Source: CAMPJM01 sp964440915
Lineage (GTDB): Bacteria > Bacteroidota > Bacteroidia > Cytophagales > Cyclobacteriaceae
NCBI GenBank assembly: GCA_964440915.1
Contig: CAYTTV010000026.1
Span: 1 to 51,388, forward strand
Direction: 5' to 3'
DNA length: 51,388 nucleotides
The notes beneath the pieces are model-generated. The model saw nothing but the letters and a program-made list of their open reading frames with translations. It made no database searches and was not told the origin of the DNA. A program made the translations under genes and the position numbers. Shown one piece after another: positions 25,782 through 33,649 of this stretch (position 1 is its first letter; each line of letters starts with the position of its first letter).

Positions 25782-26649
25782 GCTTGACCTGATATTTTTT
25801 CCTGATCCAAAAACTAATGGTATTCAAAATAAATGTCATCACGAACAGCGTTATTCCTGCTGCAAATATGGTTTTGTATTCTATAGACCCATGAGGGACA
25901 TCCCCAAGGCTCACCTGTACAATATATGCTGTGATGGTTTCGATCGAGTTTCTCGGATCAAGTGTTAGTACAGGTTGTTGGCCTGCTGCAATGGCAACAA
26001 TCATCGTTTCGCCTAGCGCCCTTCCCATTGCCAAGATAACCGAAACCACGATGCCCGAAAAAGCAGAAGGAACCGCCACCATCATAGCCGTCTGAAAACG
26101 TGTGGAGCCCATGCCATACGCAGCTTCTTTCAAAGATCCGGGAAGCGCATACAGCGCATCCTCACTCAGTGAAGTGATCATAGGAACAATCATGAGCCCC
26201 ATGACTAAGCCAGCAGATAAAGCATTGAAACCACCGAGACCGGGAATGAAGGATTGCAAAAAAGGCGTGACTACAGTGAGGGCGAAATAGCCATATACCA
26301 CGGTTGGTACAGCCGCCAATACTTCCAACATAGGTTTTAAAATGGTCCTGTATTTTTTAGGCGTGTACTCACTGATATATATGGCTATGATAAGCCCTAA
26401 AGGCACTGCAACCATGAGGGCTATTATACTTGTGAGGAATGTCCCCGAAAGTAGGGGTAGTATACCAAAGTGTTTTTGGGTAAACAGGGGCGTCCATTGT
26501 GTGTCTGTCAGGAAATCCCATAAAGGCACTACTTGAAAGAAGCTGAAAGACTCAGAGAAAAGCACCCAAATAATGCCTATTGTGATAAGAATTGTGGCAA
26601 TGCCGCAAAGTGCCAGCAGACTTCTCACCAGGCTTTCTTTAGTTTTCAA
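25774..26649 (-). CDS. pstC: Phosphate ABC transporter permease PstC
   Basis: 291 residues with six membrane segments. The coupling loop contains KEAAYGMGSTRFQTAMMVAVPSAFSG and the following GRALGETMIVAIAAG, characteristic of PstC. Its start lies 52 bp after the pstS stop. It partners PstA in the inner-membrane phosphate channel. Confidence 0.96.
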   Translation of the reverse strand: MKTKESLVRSLLALCGIATILITIGIIWVLFSESFSFFQVVPLWDFLTDTQWTPLFTQKHFGILPLLSGTFLTSIIALMVAVPLGLIIAIYISEYTPKKYRTILKPMLEVLAAVPTVVYGYFALTVVTPFLQSFIPGLGGFNALSAGLVMGLMIVPMITSLSEDALYALPGSLKEAAYGMGSTRFQTAMMVAVPSAFSGIVVSVILAMGRALGETMIVAIAAGQQPVLTLDPRNSIETITAYIVQVSLGDVPHGSIEYKTIFAAGITLFVMTFILNTISFWIRKKYQVKHA

Positions 26650-26701
26650 TGCTAGGCAGTTTAGATAAAATCAATGTTGACAAAAGAACAACGGACGCTC
26701 G

Positions 26702-27667
26702 TTATTGTGCATCTCCTCCTTTGGAAAGAAAGGCTTCAAACTTTGTCCTTTGACTTTCATAATCTGCTTCGGGAAGGGAAATATACCCTACATCCTGAAC
26801 CAATTCACTGGCATTGTCAATATAGAATTGAACAAAATCCACTACGGCTTCATCTTTTACCGCCTCACTGTTTACATAGATGAAGACAGGCCTTGACAAA
26901 GGGGCGTAGGAGCCGTCTTTCACCGACTCGTAGGAGGGAAGTACAACACCATTGCCACCGTCTACACCCACTAGCTTTAACCTTTCTTGATTTTCTTCAT
27001 AATAGGCCAAGCCAAAAAATCCAAGGGCATTTTTATCACCTGATACTCCTTGAACAAGCACATTGTCATCTTCACTGGCGGTATAGTCGCCACGACTGGA
27101 ACCGCTCTCACCTACAATTACCTCTGTAAAGTAATCATATGTGCCAGAAGCAATACCAGGACCATAAAGATTTAAAGGGGTATTAGGCCACTCCGGCCTT
27201 ATTTGGTTCCAATGTGTCAACTCTCCTTGGGCAGCAGGCTCCCATATTCTTTTCAATTCTTCTACAGTAAGGTCTCTTACCCAGTCATTTTCTTTGCTTA
27301 CAACTACTGCTAGTCCATCATAGGCAACAGAGAGTTCTATAAAATTGACATCATTTTTTTTGCATTCTTCTATCTCGCTGTCTTTTATAGGGCGGGAAGC
27401 ATTGTTAATAGCGATTTCATTTCTGGAAAATTTGCCAAATCCTCCTCCTGTTCCAGATACGCCAACAGTTACTCGTACATTGGGCTGCTCTACCCTATAC
27501 TCTTCAGCTATTGCCTCAGTAATAGGATATACCGTGCTGGAGCCGTCTATTTTGACCTCTCCGGTCAATGTCTGTCCACCTGACCCTTCGCGTGATTGAT
27601 TGCAACTGGTCAGCAGTGCTGCTATTATGGCAATGTTAAGAAAATACTTAAAAGAAAATATTTGCAT
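26702..27667 (-). CDS. pstS: Phosphate-binding lipoprotein PstS
   Basis: 321 residues from ATG 27667, which gives a lipoprotein signal (MQIFSFKYFL..., Cys22 in LLTSC). The frame is open to 27739, but that start would lie inside the Pho boxes and spoil the signal. The substrate-binding protein has the family phrases IDGSSTVYPITEAIAEEY, VGVSGTGGGFGKFSRNEIAINNASRPI, IRPEWPNTPLNLYGPGIASGTYDYFTE and ALGFFGLAYY. The Ser/Thr-rich SST and SGTYD segments form the phosphate site. It is the first gene of the pst operon. Confidence 0.95.
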   Translation of the reverse strand: MQIFSFKYFLNIAIIAALLTSCNQSREGSGGQTLTGEVKIDGSSTVYPITEAIAEEYRVEQPNVRVTVGVSGTGGGFGKFSRNEIAINNASRPIKDSEIEECKKNDVNFIELSVAYDGLAVVVSKENDWVRDLTVEELKRIWEPAAQGELTHWNQIRPEWPNTPLNLYGPGIASGTYDYFTEVIVGESGSSRGDYTASEDDNVLVQGVSGDKNALGFFGLAYYEENQERLKLVGVDGGNGVVLPSYESVKDGSYAPLSRPVFIYVNSEAVKDEAVVDFVQFYIDNASELVQDVGYISLPEADYESQRTKFEAFLSKGGDAQ

Positions 27668-27691
27668 AGGATTTTTTAATGTTTGACGCAG

Positions 27692-27699
27692 CAAAGCTA
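27692..27699 (-). promoter_or_regulatory. Predicted -7 element of the pst operon promoter
   Basis: TAgcTTTG on the minus strand (27699-27692). No TTTG -33 element is seen at the right distance. The Pho boxes sit about 46-73 bp upstream of the predicted start, which fits an activator-dependent promoter. Confidence 0.5.
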
Positions 27700-27730
27700 A
27701 CTTAATTTGTAAGCAGCGCTTGGATAACCA

Positions 27731-27758
27731 TGTTATCAAAATGTTAAGAAATTGTTAA
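27731..27758 (-). promoter_or_regulatory. Three phased Pho boxes upstream of pstS
   Basis: Minus strand: TTAACA, TTAACA and ATAACA at exact 11-bp spacing (plus-strand TGTTAA/TGTTAT at 27731, 27742 and 27753). Direct repeats of TT(A/C)ACA with about 5-nt spacers are the known operator of PhoP in Bacillus and resemble PhoB half-sites. Position upstream of pstS makes regulation by a PhoB/PhoP-type regulator very likely. Confidence 0.7.
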
Positions 27759-27767
27759 TACGAACAA

Positions 27768-27867
27768 NNNNNNNNNNNNNNNNNNNNNNNNNNNNNNNNN
27801 NNNNNNNNNNNNNNNNNNNNNNNNNNNNNNNNNNNNNNNNNNNNNNNNNNNNNNNNNNNNNNNNNNN
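27768..27867. other. Assembly gap (100 N)
   Basis: Default-size gap 9 bp upstream of the last Pho box. Unlike the other two gaps, its flanks are not duplicated. Upstream regulatory sequence of pstS may be missing. Confidence 0.95.
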
Positions 27868-27931
27868 AATTGTTTGGTCACAAGGTCTGGTTATACAAAA
27901 ATTGTAATTCCATCTATTTTCAACTGCATAT

Positions 27932-27985
27932 TTGGCTAAAGCCATTACCGAGGAATTCTCTCAGAATGGGCTAAAACCACATTCC
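27932..27985. repeat. GGCTAAA-type intergenic repeat, copy 2
   Basis: TTGGCTAAAGCC is followed after 23 nt by TGGGCTAAAACCACATTCC, paralleling the copy at 20401-20456. Confidence 0.5.
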
Positions 27986-28181
27986 TATTGATCGTGGAGA
28001 TTGCTATGCGTGGTAAATTGCTGAAAAATGGAGAGCAACGAGTATATGAATTTTAAAATGAGAATGGGCAACAACTTATGGCAACCTGATCTTCCAATCC
28101 AAATCCTCATTTTCGGTTTGTAATCGACGAACAATCGCATCTCCTACATCAATTGCCAGTGGATTTATCCAGTGGAAAAGG

Positions 28182-28221
28182 TTATGAAGACAACGCGGCT
28201 TTAGCCGAATTGTCTTCATAA
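28182..28221. other. Nested palindromic hairpin
   Basis: TTATGAAGACAA (28182-28193) pairs perfectly with TTGTCTTCATAA (28210-28221). The loop itself contains CGGC-TTTA-GCCG. It may be a terminator or a REP-like palindrome; there is no long U-tract on either strand. Confidence 0.5.
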
Positions 28222-28341
28222 AGAGCTATGTGTCATATGAAAATCGCAATGTATTGTCAGTGAATAAATATTTTACTCTCTAAATACTAGTCTATTGCAG
28301 CGATCGACATTCGTCATGCATTTAGATGGCTAGCATAGTCA

Positions 28342-30570
28342 CTACGGTTCTACAGCAGAAAGCTTCCGATGATGGAGCACAGCTTTGATATCAGCATAAC
28401 TGTATTCATTCCCGAGCTTTTCCTTTATTTGTGAGGTAGGCACATCGCCGACTTCTTCTATTACCAGTTCGATGGTTTTTATTTTTTCTTTTGAAAGTAG
28501 CTCCTCTATGGCGATGGCACCGGTTTCGATAAATGAAACGAGATGGCTTTGAATGGTGCTTACCGCTAGGTTCCGCTCTTCGGCTATTTCTTCGACGGCC
28601 TTGCCCGATTGAAACATGGTCAGGCTGGTTCTTTGGCTTTCACCTTTAGCCGGTTTAAGCTTAGTAGGAATCTCTTGGAGCTTAAACTGGTCATCCTGAT
28701 CTTTTTGGCCTCCCATCGCCTTAAAAAGCAAGGCTGGGTCGATGCCTTCTACTAAGCCTTCAGTAATTTGCACTGCTTGGGTCAAGGAAGCTTTCTTTTG
28801 TTTATACGTTGTGGCTAAGGTTTTTAAATCTTCTAGGTATTTTTTCACCCTTGTTTTGCCCTTCATTACGTCAAAATGCGCTTCCAATGGTACAAAAAGG
28901 TCATTGTATAAAGTGTCGCTAAAGTACTTGCAGGCGGCACTTATGCGTTCGTGCACGTATTGGTAGCCCTTCCCTTCTGCCTCTGCGAGATTGGTTCGTA
29001 ATTTATCTTGGAAAGTATCAGCAATCTTTTGATGGGCCTTGACATGCTCCAGAAGTTCCTTGGCCAAAGCTTTGGCCTCTTCCAACAGGGGGATTTTTCG
29101 CTTTTCCATGGCTTCCGAAAATGACCTTGTATCTTCGATCAGCTTTTCCCACGCAAATGCCGATAATAGGAAATCATGCGTGTACAGTTGCTGTGCCTCC
29201 TTTAGCTTCTGGATTAAGGTCTTTTCATCTTCGGCAGTAGCAGCAAAGGCGCTGGCCTGAACATCAGTGCTGATACAGTTTTCCTTGATTCTGGAAAAAA
29301 GCACCAAGCCCTCTAATGAAGTAAGACGACTTAGGGCTACATAAACCTGACCCGGTGCAAATGACTGTCCCGCATCTATGATTGCTTTTTTGAAAGTGAG
29401 CCCTTGGCTTTTATGTATCGTAATGGCCCATGCCAATCTAATGGGATACTGAACAAAAGTACCGAGTTCTTCCTCACTGATTTGATCTTGTTCTTTGTCG
29501 TAATGATATCGGATATTTTTCCATTCTTCTGTTTCCAAGACCAGCGTTGTGTCATTGTCAGGAAATGTTATCGTAATCTCATTTCCATGAATGCTTTTGA
29601 TGGTGCCGAGCTTGCCATTATAGTAGCGCCTTTCGTCACCTTTGTCATTGCGGATGAACATGATCTGTGCCCCCTCTTTTAATTGGAGCCTGCTTTCTGC
29701 TGGATATGACCTCTCGTTAAACTCGCCTTCTATATGGGCGTCAAAAGTATGGAGTTTTCCAGGTAGATTTTGCAACTCCTTTTGATTGATAATATCCGCC
29801 TTGGCATTATGGGTAGTGAGGGTGATATATTCCCCCTTCTTATCAGGTTTAAAATCGGGTTGATAAAATTGGTTCAGAAGCGCCAGGTCTTCTTTCTTCA
29901 TGGTGTTGTTACGGACATTATTGAGGACATCGATAAAAGTTTGATCGCTTTGCCGGTATATTTTTTTTAGCTCTAAGTAGGTAGGAGGGGAGGCCTCGAG
30001 CACTTTTGCATGAAAGAAAAAGGGACTCTCATAGTATTGACTCAATACATCCCATTCACGGTCATTTACCACAGGTGGCAATTGAGAAAGGTCACCAATA
30101 TAAAGCATTTGCAAACCTCCAAAGGGCAACCGTGGCTTCTTTCGTATGGTTCGTAGCACCACGTCCATAGCGTCGAGCAGATCGGCACGGACCATAGAGA
30201 CCTCGTCGATAATGAGCAGATCTAGCTCTTGAATTAATTGACGTTTATCGTTAGAAAATCTAAAGTTTCTGAAAAGGTTTTGTTTGTTATAAAAATTGCC
30301 TGAAATATTTTCAATGCCATGTTGCGAGGTAGGGAGAAAGGAACCAAATGGCAGTTGAAATAAGGAGTGAATCGTTACACCTCCAGCATTGATCGCCGCT
30401 ACTCCCGTAGGGGCCACGACTGCTAGCTTTTTATGGCTTGTTTCCTGAATGTATTTTAAAAATGTCGTTTTTCCTGTACCGGCTTTCCCGGTTAGAAATA
30501 TATGCTTGGCAGTTTGATTGACAAACTGTACTGCCATTTGAAAGTGTTTGTTGGAGTGATCTGGTTCCAT
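28342..30570 (-). CDS. PIF1/RecD2-like superfamily 1 helicase with C-terminal helix-turn-helix
   Basis: 742 residues. Walker A LTGKAGTGKTT (28-35 core) is followed by VVAPTGVAAINAGGVTIHSLFQLPFG (motif Ia), DLLIIDEVSMVRADLLDAMD (motif II), LYIGDLSQLPPV (motif III) and the late motif LAWAITIHKSQGLTF, then VYVALSRLTSLEGLVL. This is the PIF1-type order. The region from about 470 to 600 is helical. The last 110 residues contain TMFQSGKAVEEIAEERNLAVSTIQSHL, a helix-turn-helix of the HTH_40 type found on RecQ- and PIF1-like helicases in Bacteroidota. It is predicted to unwind DNA 5' to 3' in replication or repair. Stand-alone gene. Confidence 0.92.
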   Translation of the reverse strand: MEPDHSNKHFQMAVQFVNQTAKHIFLTGKAGTGKTTFLKYIQETSHKKLAVVAPTGVAAINAGGVTIHSLFQLPFGSFLPTSQHGIENISGNFYNKQNLFRNFRFSNDKRQLIQELDLLIIDEVSMVRADLLDAMDVVLRTIRKKPRLPFGGLQMLYIGDLSQLPPVVNDREWDVLSQYYESPFFFHAKVLEASPPTYLELKKIYRQSDQTFIDVLNNVRNNTMKKEDLALLNQFYQPDFKPDKKGEYITLTTHNAKADIINQKELQNLPGKLHTFDAHIEGEFNERSYPAESRLQLKEGAQIMFIRNDKGDERRYYNGKLGTIKSIHGNEITITFPDNDTTLVLETEEWKNIRYHYDKEQDQISEEELGTFVQYPIRLAWAITIHKSQGLTFKKAIIDAGQSFAPGQVYVALSRLTSLEGLVLFSRIKENCISTDVQASAFAATAEDEKTLIQKLKEAQQLYTHDFLLSAFAWEKLIEDTRSFSEAMEKRKIPLLEEAKALAKELLEHVKAHQKIADTFQDKLRTNLAEAEGKGYQYVHERISAACKYFSDTLYNDLFVPLEAHFDVMKGKTRVKKYLEDLKTLATTYKQKKASLTQAVQITEGLVEGIDPALLFKAMGGQKDQDDQFKLQEIPTKLKPAKGESQRTSLTMFQSGKAVEEIAEERNLAVSTIQSHLVSFIETGAIAIEELLSKEKIKTIELVIEEVGDVPTSQIKEKLGNEYSYADIKAVLHHRKLSAVEP

Positions 30571-30696
30571 GGTTTTGTCGCTGGCTTGGGTCTAAAAAGA
30601 TGGTACATGTATGGCAATATCTTAAAATTAGCTTTTAGATCAAAGCGTCTCCTTAAAGCTAAAGTCTAATTTTATAGTGAGCCATCAAATTTATGC

Positions 30697-30735
30697 TAGC
30701 TTTGTTTTGATATTTCCTAAAGGGTTGTATATTTG
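30697..30735 (+). promoter_or_regulatory. Promoter(s) for the tandem attenuator leader
   Basis: The better candidate has TTTG at 30706-30709, an 18-nt spacer and TAtaTTTG at 30728-30735, placing the start near 30742. A second -7 match, TAgcTTTG at 30697-30704, would start near 30711 but lacks a -33 element. The first choice would make leader peptide 1 almost leaderless. Confidence 0.55.
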
Positions 30736-30746
30736 TTGCATTAAAT

Positions 30747-30818
30747 ATGAAAAATAACGTTTTAAATATTGTCGCTGTCCTAGTCTCCGAAGAAAACATC
30801 GGTAGGGGTAGCCTATAG
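30747..30818 (+). CDS. Leader peptide 1 of tandem attenuator (Val/Leu/Ile-rich, 23 aa)
   Basis: A 23-codon ORF, ATG 30747 to TAG 30816-30818. Residues 5-13 read VLNIVAVLV, seven of nine being branched-chain. The rest is polar (SEENIGRGSL). It is followed by terminator 1. Codons 19-21 contain GGTAGGGG (30801-30808), which can pair with CCTCTACC (30851-30858) in the terminator 5' side. A ribosome stalled on the Val/Leu/Ile codons would leave this segment free to form the antiterminator; one that reaches the stop would cover it. This is the classic layout of an ilv-type attenuator. Confidence 0.75.
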   Translation: MKNNVLNIVAVLVSEENIGRGSL

Positions 30819-30844
30819 TATTTAAAGGAATCAATAAATCACTA

Positions 30845-30874
30845 AGCCATCCTCTACCAGGGATGGCTTTTTTT
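30845..30874 (+). terminator. Attenuator terminator 1
   Basis: AGCCATCC (30845-30852) and GGATGGCT (30861-30868) form a perfect 8-bp stem with an 8-nt loop, followed by a seven-U tract that ends directly before the ATG of leader peptide 2. Confidence 0.85.
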
Positions 30875-30955
30875 ATGGCCAAAATCGCAAACCATATCGT
30901 CATTTTAGCAGCCTTAGTGGTCGTGGTAGCAGTCGTTCACTGCCGAAGCGGATGA
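30875..30955 (+). CDS. Leader peptide 2 of tandem attenuator (Val/Leu/Ile-rich, 26 aa)
   Basis: A 26-codon ORF, ATG 30875 to TGA 30953-30955. Residues 8-21 read IVILAALVVVVAVV, eleven of fourteen being branched-chain, including four consecutive Val codons. The ATG abuts the U-tract of terminator 1, and no promoter fits between, so this ORF is transcribed only after read-through. GCGGATGAGG (30948-30957), spanning the stop codon, can pair with TCTCATCTGC (30991-31000) and so compete with terminator 2. Confidence 0.75.
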   Translation: MAKIANHIVILAALVVVVAVVHCRSG

Positions 30956-30984
30956 GGTATGGCCATTATTCTAAAAATTTATAG

Positions 30985-31021
30985 AGCCTTTCTCATCTGC
31001 GTGAAGAGAAAGGCTTTTTTT
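30985..31021 (+). terminator. Attenuator terminator 2
   Basis: AGCCTTTCTC (30985-30994) and GAGAAAGGCT (31006-31015) form a perfect 10-bp stem with an 11-nt loop and a seven-U tract. It lies 35 bp before the aminotransferase start codon. Confidence 0.87.
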
Positions 31022-31055
31022 ATTCATCCAATTCAAACCGTATAAACAAGACAAC

Positions 31056-32255
31056 ATGAAAACTTTAGCACTTTCCGAGCCTTCATTTAGCAAACGTTGC
31101 GATGCGCTTCCTTCTAGCTTTATCCGCGATATCTTAAAAGTTACCAGTCAAAAGGAAGTCATATCTTTCGCTGGTGGATTGCCCGATGCCCAGCTTTTTC
31201 CATTTGAGGCATTGGAAGAAAGTACCAAGGCCGTATTCCAAAACCATGGTCCACAACTGCTGCAATACAGTGAGTCGGAGGGTTTGACACCGCTGCGCTC
31301 CTGGATATGTGATTTTTACAAAAATCGCTACCAATTGGAAATAAGACCAGAACAGGTACTCATCACCAATGGTTCGCAGCAGGCACTCGACCTAATCGGA
31401 AAGGCTTTTATAGATGCAGGCGATCAGGTTATTCTCGAACAGCCTTCTTATTTGGGTGCCATACAGGCATTTATGGTTTATGAGCCTGAGATTTTGCCCG
31501 TTGCCATAGAGCAGGACGGCCTCAGTATAGATTGTCTTGAAGAGTTGTTAAGGGTGCATACGCCCAAATTGCTTTATCTCGTTTCTAATTTTCAAAATCC
31601 GTCAGGTTATACCCTTTCTTTGGAAAAGAGGAAGAAATTGGCCGATTTGGCAGAAACGTATGGTCTCACTATCGTGGAAGATGACCCCTATGGCATGTTA
31701 CGATATGAAGGTAGCGACCTTCCGCCCTTGCGCTATTACAATCCTCAATCTATTTTATGCGGGTCATTTTCAAAAATTATGGCTCCTGGATTTCGCATGG
31801 GATGGGTGATTGCCGACGAAGTTGTCATACAAAAGTTGCTGATATTGAAGCAAGCCGCTGATCTTCACTCCAATAATCTAAGCCAATATATCGCAAACCA
31901 TTATCTGAGGAACCATGATCTTCATGCGCATATAGATAAGCTTAGGATGCACTATGGAGAAAAATGCCAAATAATGTATGAAGCATTTAAAAAAGCGTTG
32001 CCTTTGACATGCCGCGTTAATAAATCAGAGGGCGGCATGTTTCTATGGATCGAACTTCCTGAATACATGGATGCAGAGACGCTCCTGCAAGAAACCATGC
32101 AGGAGGACGTTGTATTCGTTCCCGGTAAGTACTTCTTTACAAACGGTAAAGGACATAATACATTGCGGGTCAATTTCACGAACTCGTCCAAAACGAGTAT
32201 TCATCAAGGCGTTGCCGTTATTGCCAAAGCAGTGAAAAAACTGCTTATCGGTTGA
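31056..32255 (+). CDS. PLP-dependent class I/II aminotransferase, probably branched-chain-responsive
   Basis: 399 residues. It is a fold-type I aminotransferase of the KAT/LysN/Aro8-like group, which resembles the catalytic part of MocR regulators. Visible motifs are ISFAGGLPDAQLFP near the start, TNGSQQALDLIGK, LVSNFQNPSGYTLS (substrate and PLP contacts), VEDDPYGMLRY, and the Schiff-base Lys240 in CGSFSKIMAPGFRMGW. A conserved C-terminal Arg in LRVNFTN should bind the substrate carboxylate. Family members use 2-aminoadipate, aromatic or branched-chain amino acids, so sequence alone does not fix the substrate. The two upstream Val/Leu/Ile-type attenuators argue for a role in branched-chain amino acid synthesis. 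The gene is monocistronic; the next gene is convergent, 5 bp away. Confidence 0.9.
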   Translation: MKTLALSEPSFSKRCDALPSSFIRDILKVTSQKEVISFAGGLPDAQLFPFEALEESTKAVFQNHGPQLLQYSESEGLTPLRSWICDFYKNRYQLEIRPEQVLITNGSQQALDLIGKAFIDAGDQVILEQPSYLGAIQAFMVYEPEILPVAIEQDGLSIDCLEELLRVHTPKLLYLVSNFQNPSGYTLSLEKRKKLADLAETYGLTIVEDDPYGMLRYEGSDLPPLRYYNPQSILCGSFSKIMAPGFRMGWVIADEVVIQKLLILKQAADLHSNNLSQYIANHYLRNHDLHAHIDKLRMHYGEKCQIMYEAFKKALPLTCRVNKSEGGMFLWIELPEYMDAETLLQETMQEDVVFVPGKYFFTNGKGHNTLRVNFTNSSKTSIHQGVAVIAKAVKKLLIG

Positions 32256-32259
32256 TAAT

Positions 32260-33372
32260 TCAAGGGTTTTTCTTTTTGAATTTGAAGAAATGCTTGATCT
32301 TGTCTAGCGTAATAGCATGCCGTTCCGTTCCTTCTGTGCCTAAAAGATAGGCATAGGGGCTAAGTATGCTCACATGTTCACAGACCATCTTGAACATGCC
32401 GAGCACCGGAACGGATATGATCATCCCTGGCAAACCCCAGATTATTCCCCCTACTATAATAGATAGGATAGTGATAAATGGGTTTAGCTTGACATTTCCG
32501 CCGACAATGTTGGGCGTTAGAATATTATTCTCAATAAATTGGATGATAAGGAACAGAATAATTACGCCTAATGCTTTGTGTGGGGCATCGCTCATCAACA
32601 ATGTAAAAAGTAGCGGTACCGCTCCTCCAATGAGCGTTCCGAAATAGGGTATGAAGTTGAAAAGCGCTGATATGATTCCTAATAGCAATGCATACCTTAC
32701 GCCGACGATTAGCAGGCCTACAGAGTTGAGAACACAGAGGATCAGCACTACTATAACGATGCCACTCATGTATTTTTTGGTAACTTGAGAGACTTCACCT
32801 AAAATACTATTCGTTTTTTCGTGTTTGTGCTCAGGAATTAATTGGAACAAGAACGATGCAAATTTATTTCGATAATACAGTAAGAAAAAAATATAAACAG
32901 GTATCAGGGCTAGTTTTACAATTGTGCCGGTAGTGGCCGAAAAGGCGGTATTCATGAAGTTGCTGCTACTTTCAAAAAGATTCGAGAGACGCTCTTTGAT
33001 GATATCCCTCTTGATGTCGACTGATATTTCCAGTTTCTTGTTAATTGCCTCATTCAATTGATCCACATTCTCCAGCGCTTGTTTTTTTAACGCTGGAAAA
33101 TCCTCTACAAAAGTCCCTAATTGAACGGATAATAAGTATATAACCCCAGAAATTACGGCAAGTGTGGATAGAATGGCCAGAAGGTTAGCCAATATTCTGG
33201 GAACGCGCCGCTTTTCAAGAAACTTAACAACGGGATATAGCATATAGGCAAATAAAATTGCCAAGGCCAGTGGATAAAGAAAATCTCTAGCGGCAATTAA
33301 GCTATGAATGAGTAAGATCAAAAAGAGTAAAATGAGAATAATCCTTACGAAAACAGGGTTTTGTTTATCCAT
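32260..33372 (-). CDS. AI-2E family (PerM/TqsA-like) membrane permease
   Basis: 370 residues with about eight hydrophobic segments. The family pattern is present: an N-terminal helix pair, FAYMLYPVVKFLEKRRVPR, a periplasmic helical region (about 85-150), then SALFNFIPYFGTLIGGAVPLLFTLL and ENNILTPNIVGGNVKLNPFITILSIIVGGIIWGLPGMIISVP near the C-terminus. Members have been linked to autoinducer-2 export, sodium/proton exchange or general efflux; the substrate here cannot be told. It ends with a Lys/Phe-rich tail. Confidence 0.9.
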   Translation of the reverse strand: MDKQNPVFVRIILILLFLILLIHSLIAARDFLYPLALAILFAYMLYPVVKFLEKRRVPRILANLLAILSTLAVISGVIYLLSVQLGTFVEDFPALKKQALENVDQLNEAINKKLEISVDIKRDIIKERLSNLFESSSNFMNTAFSATTGTIVKLALIPVYIFFLLYYRNKFASFLFQLIPEHKHEKTNSILGEVSQVTKKYMSGIVIVVLILCVLNSVGLLIVGVRYALLLGIISALFNFIPYFGTLIGGAVPLLFTLLMSDAPHKALGVIILFLIIQFIENNILTPNIVGGNVKLNPFITILSIIVGGIIWGLPGMIISVPVLGMFKMVCEHVSILSPYAYLLGTEGTERHAITLDKIKHFFKFKKKNP

Positions 33373-33649
33373 AGAATACTAAAGAAAAAATTTGGTGGTT
33401 AATAGTATGAAAAACGGTTTGCATCCAAAAGTTGTTAAATTTAACCTGCAATTTATGATCTTTATAATGAATTTAGTATGTTTTGGCTTTATCGGCCCTA
33501 ATAGCCGACTACAAAAAGTGCATTAAAACGATTATTCAATATATTATTAAGTTGCCGCAAGCCGTGTTATCGCGAAGTCTATCCGGTACTTGATCAAACT
33601 TATTTAAATTACTAACCAATACCATTAGTGTTTTCTCTAACATATCAAT
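33373..33649. promoter_or_regulatory. Divergent intergenic region
   Basis: 277 bp between the AI-2E permease gene and the small membrane protein gene. A -7-like TAagTTTG on the minus strand lies at 33602-33595 without a clear -33 element. No gene or strong hairpin was found. Confidence 0.3.

Larger units (their letters stand above)
27868..28341. other. Non-coding region downstream of the PIF1-like helicase gene
   Basis: 474 bp with no credible gene. It contains the GGCTAAA repeat copy 2 and a nested hairpin at 28182-28221. The rest is unremarkable AT-rich sequence. Confidence 0.6.

Noticed and set aside
30845..31021. T-box or metabolite riboswitch upstream of the aminotransferase gene
   Set aside because: No T-box sequence or known aptamer core was seen; the two coding leaders with Val/Leu/Ile runs explain the terminators better.
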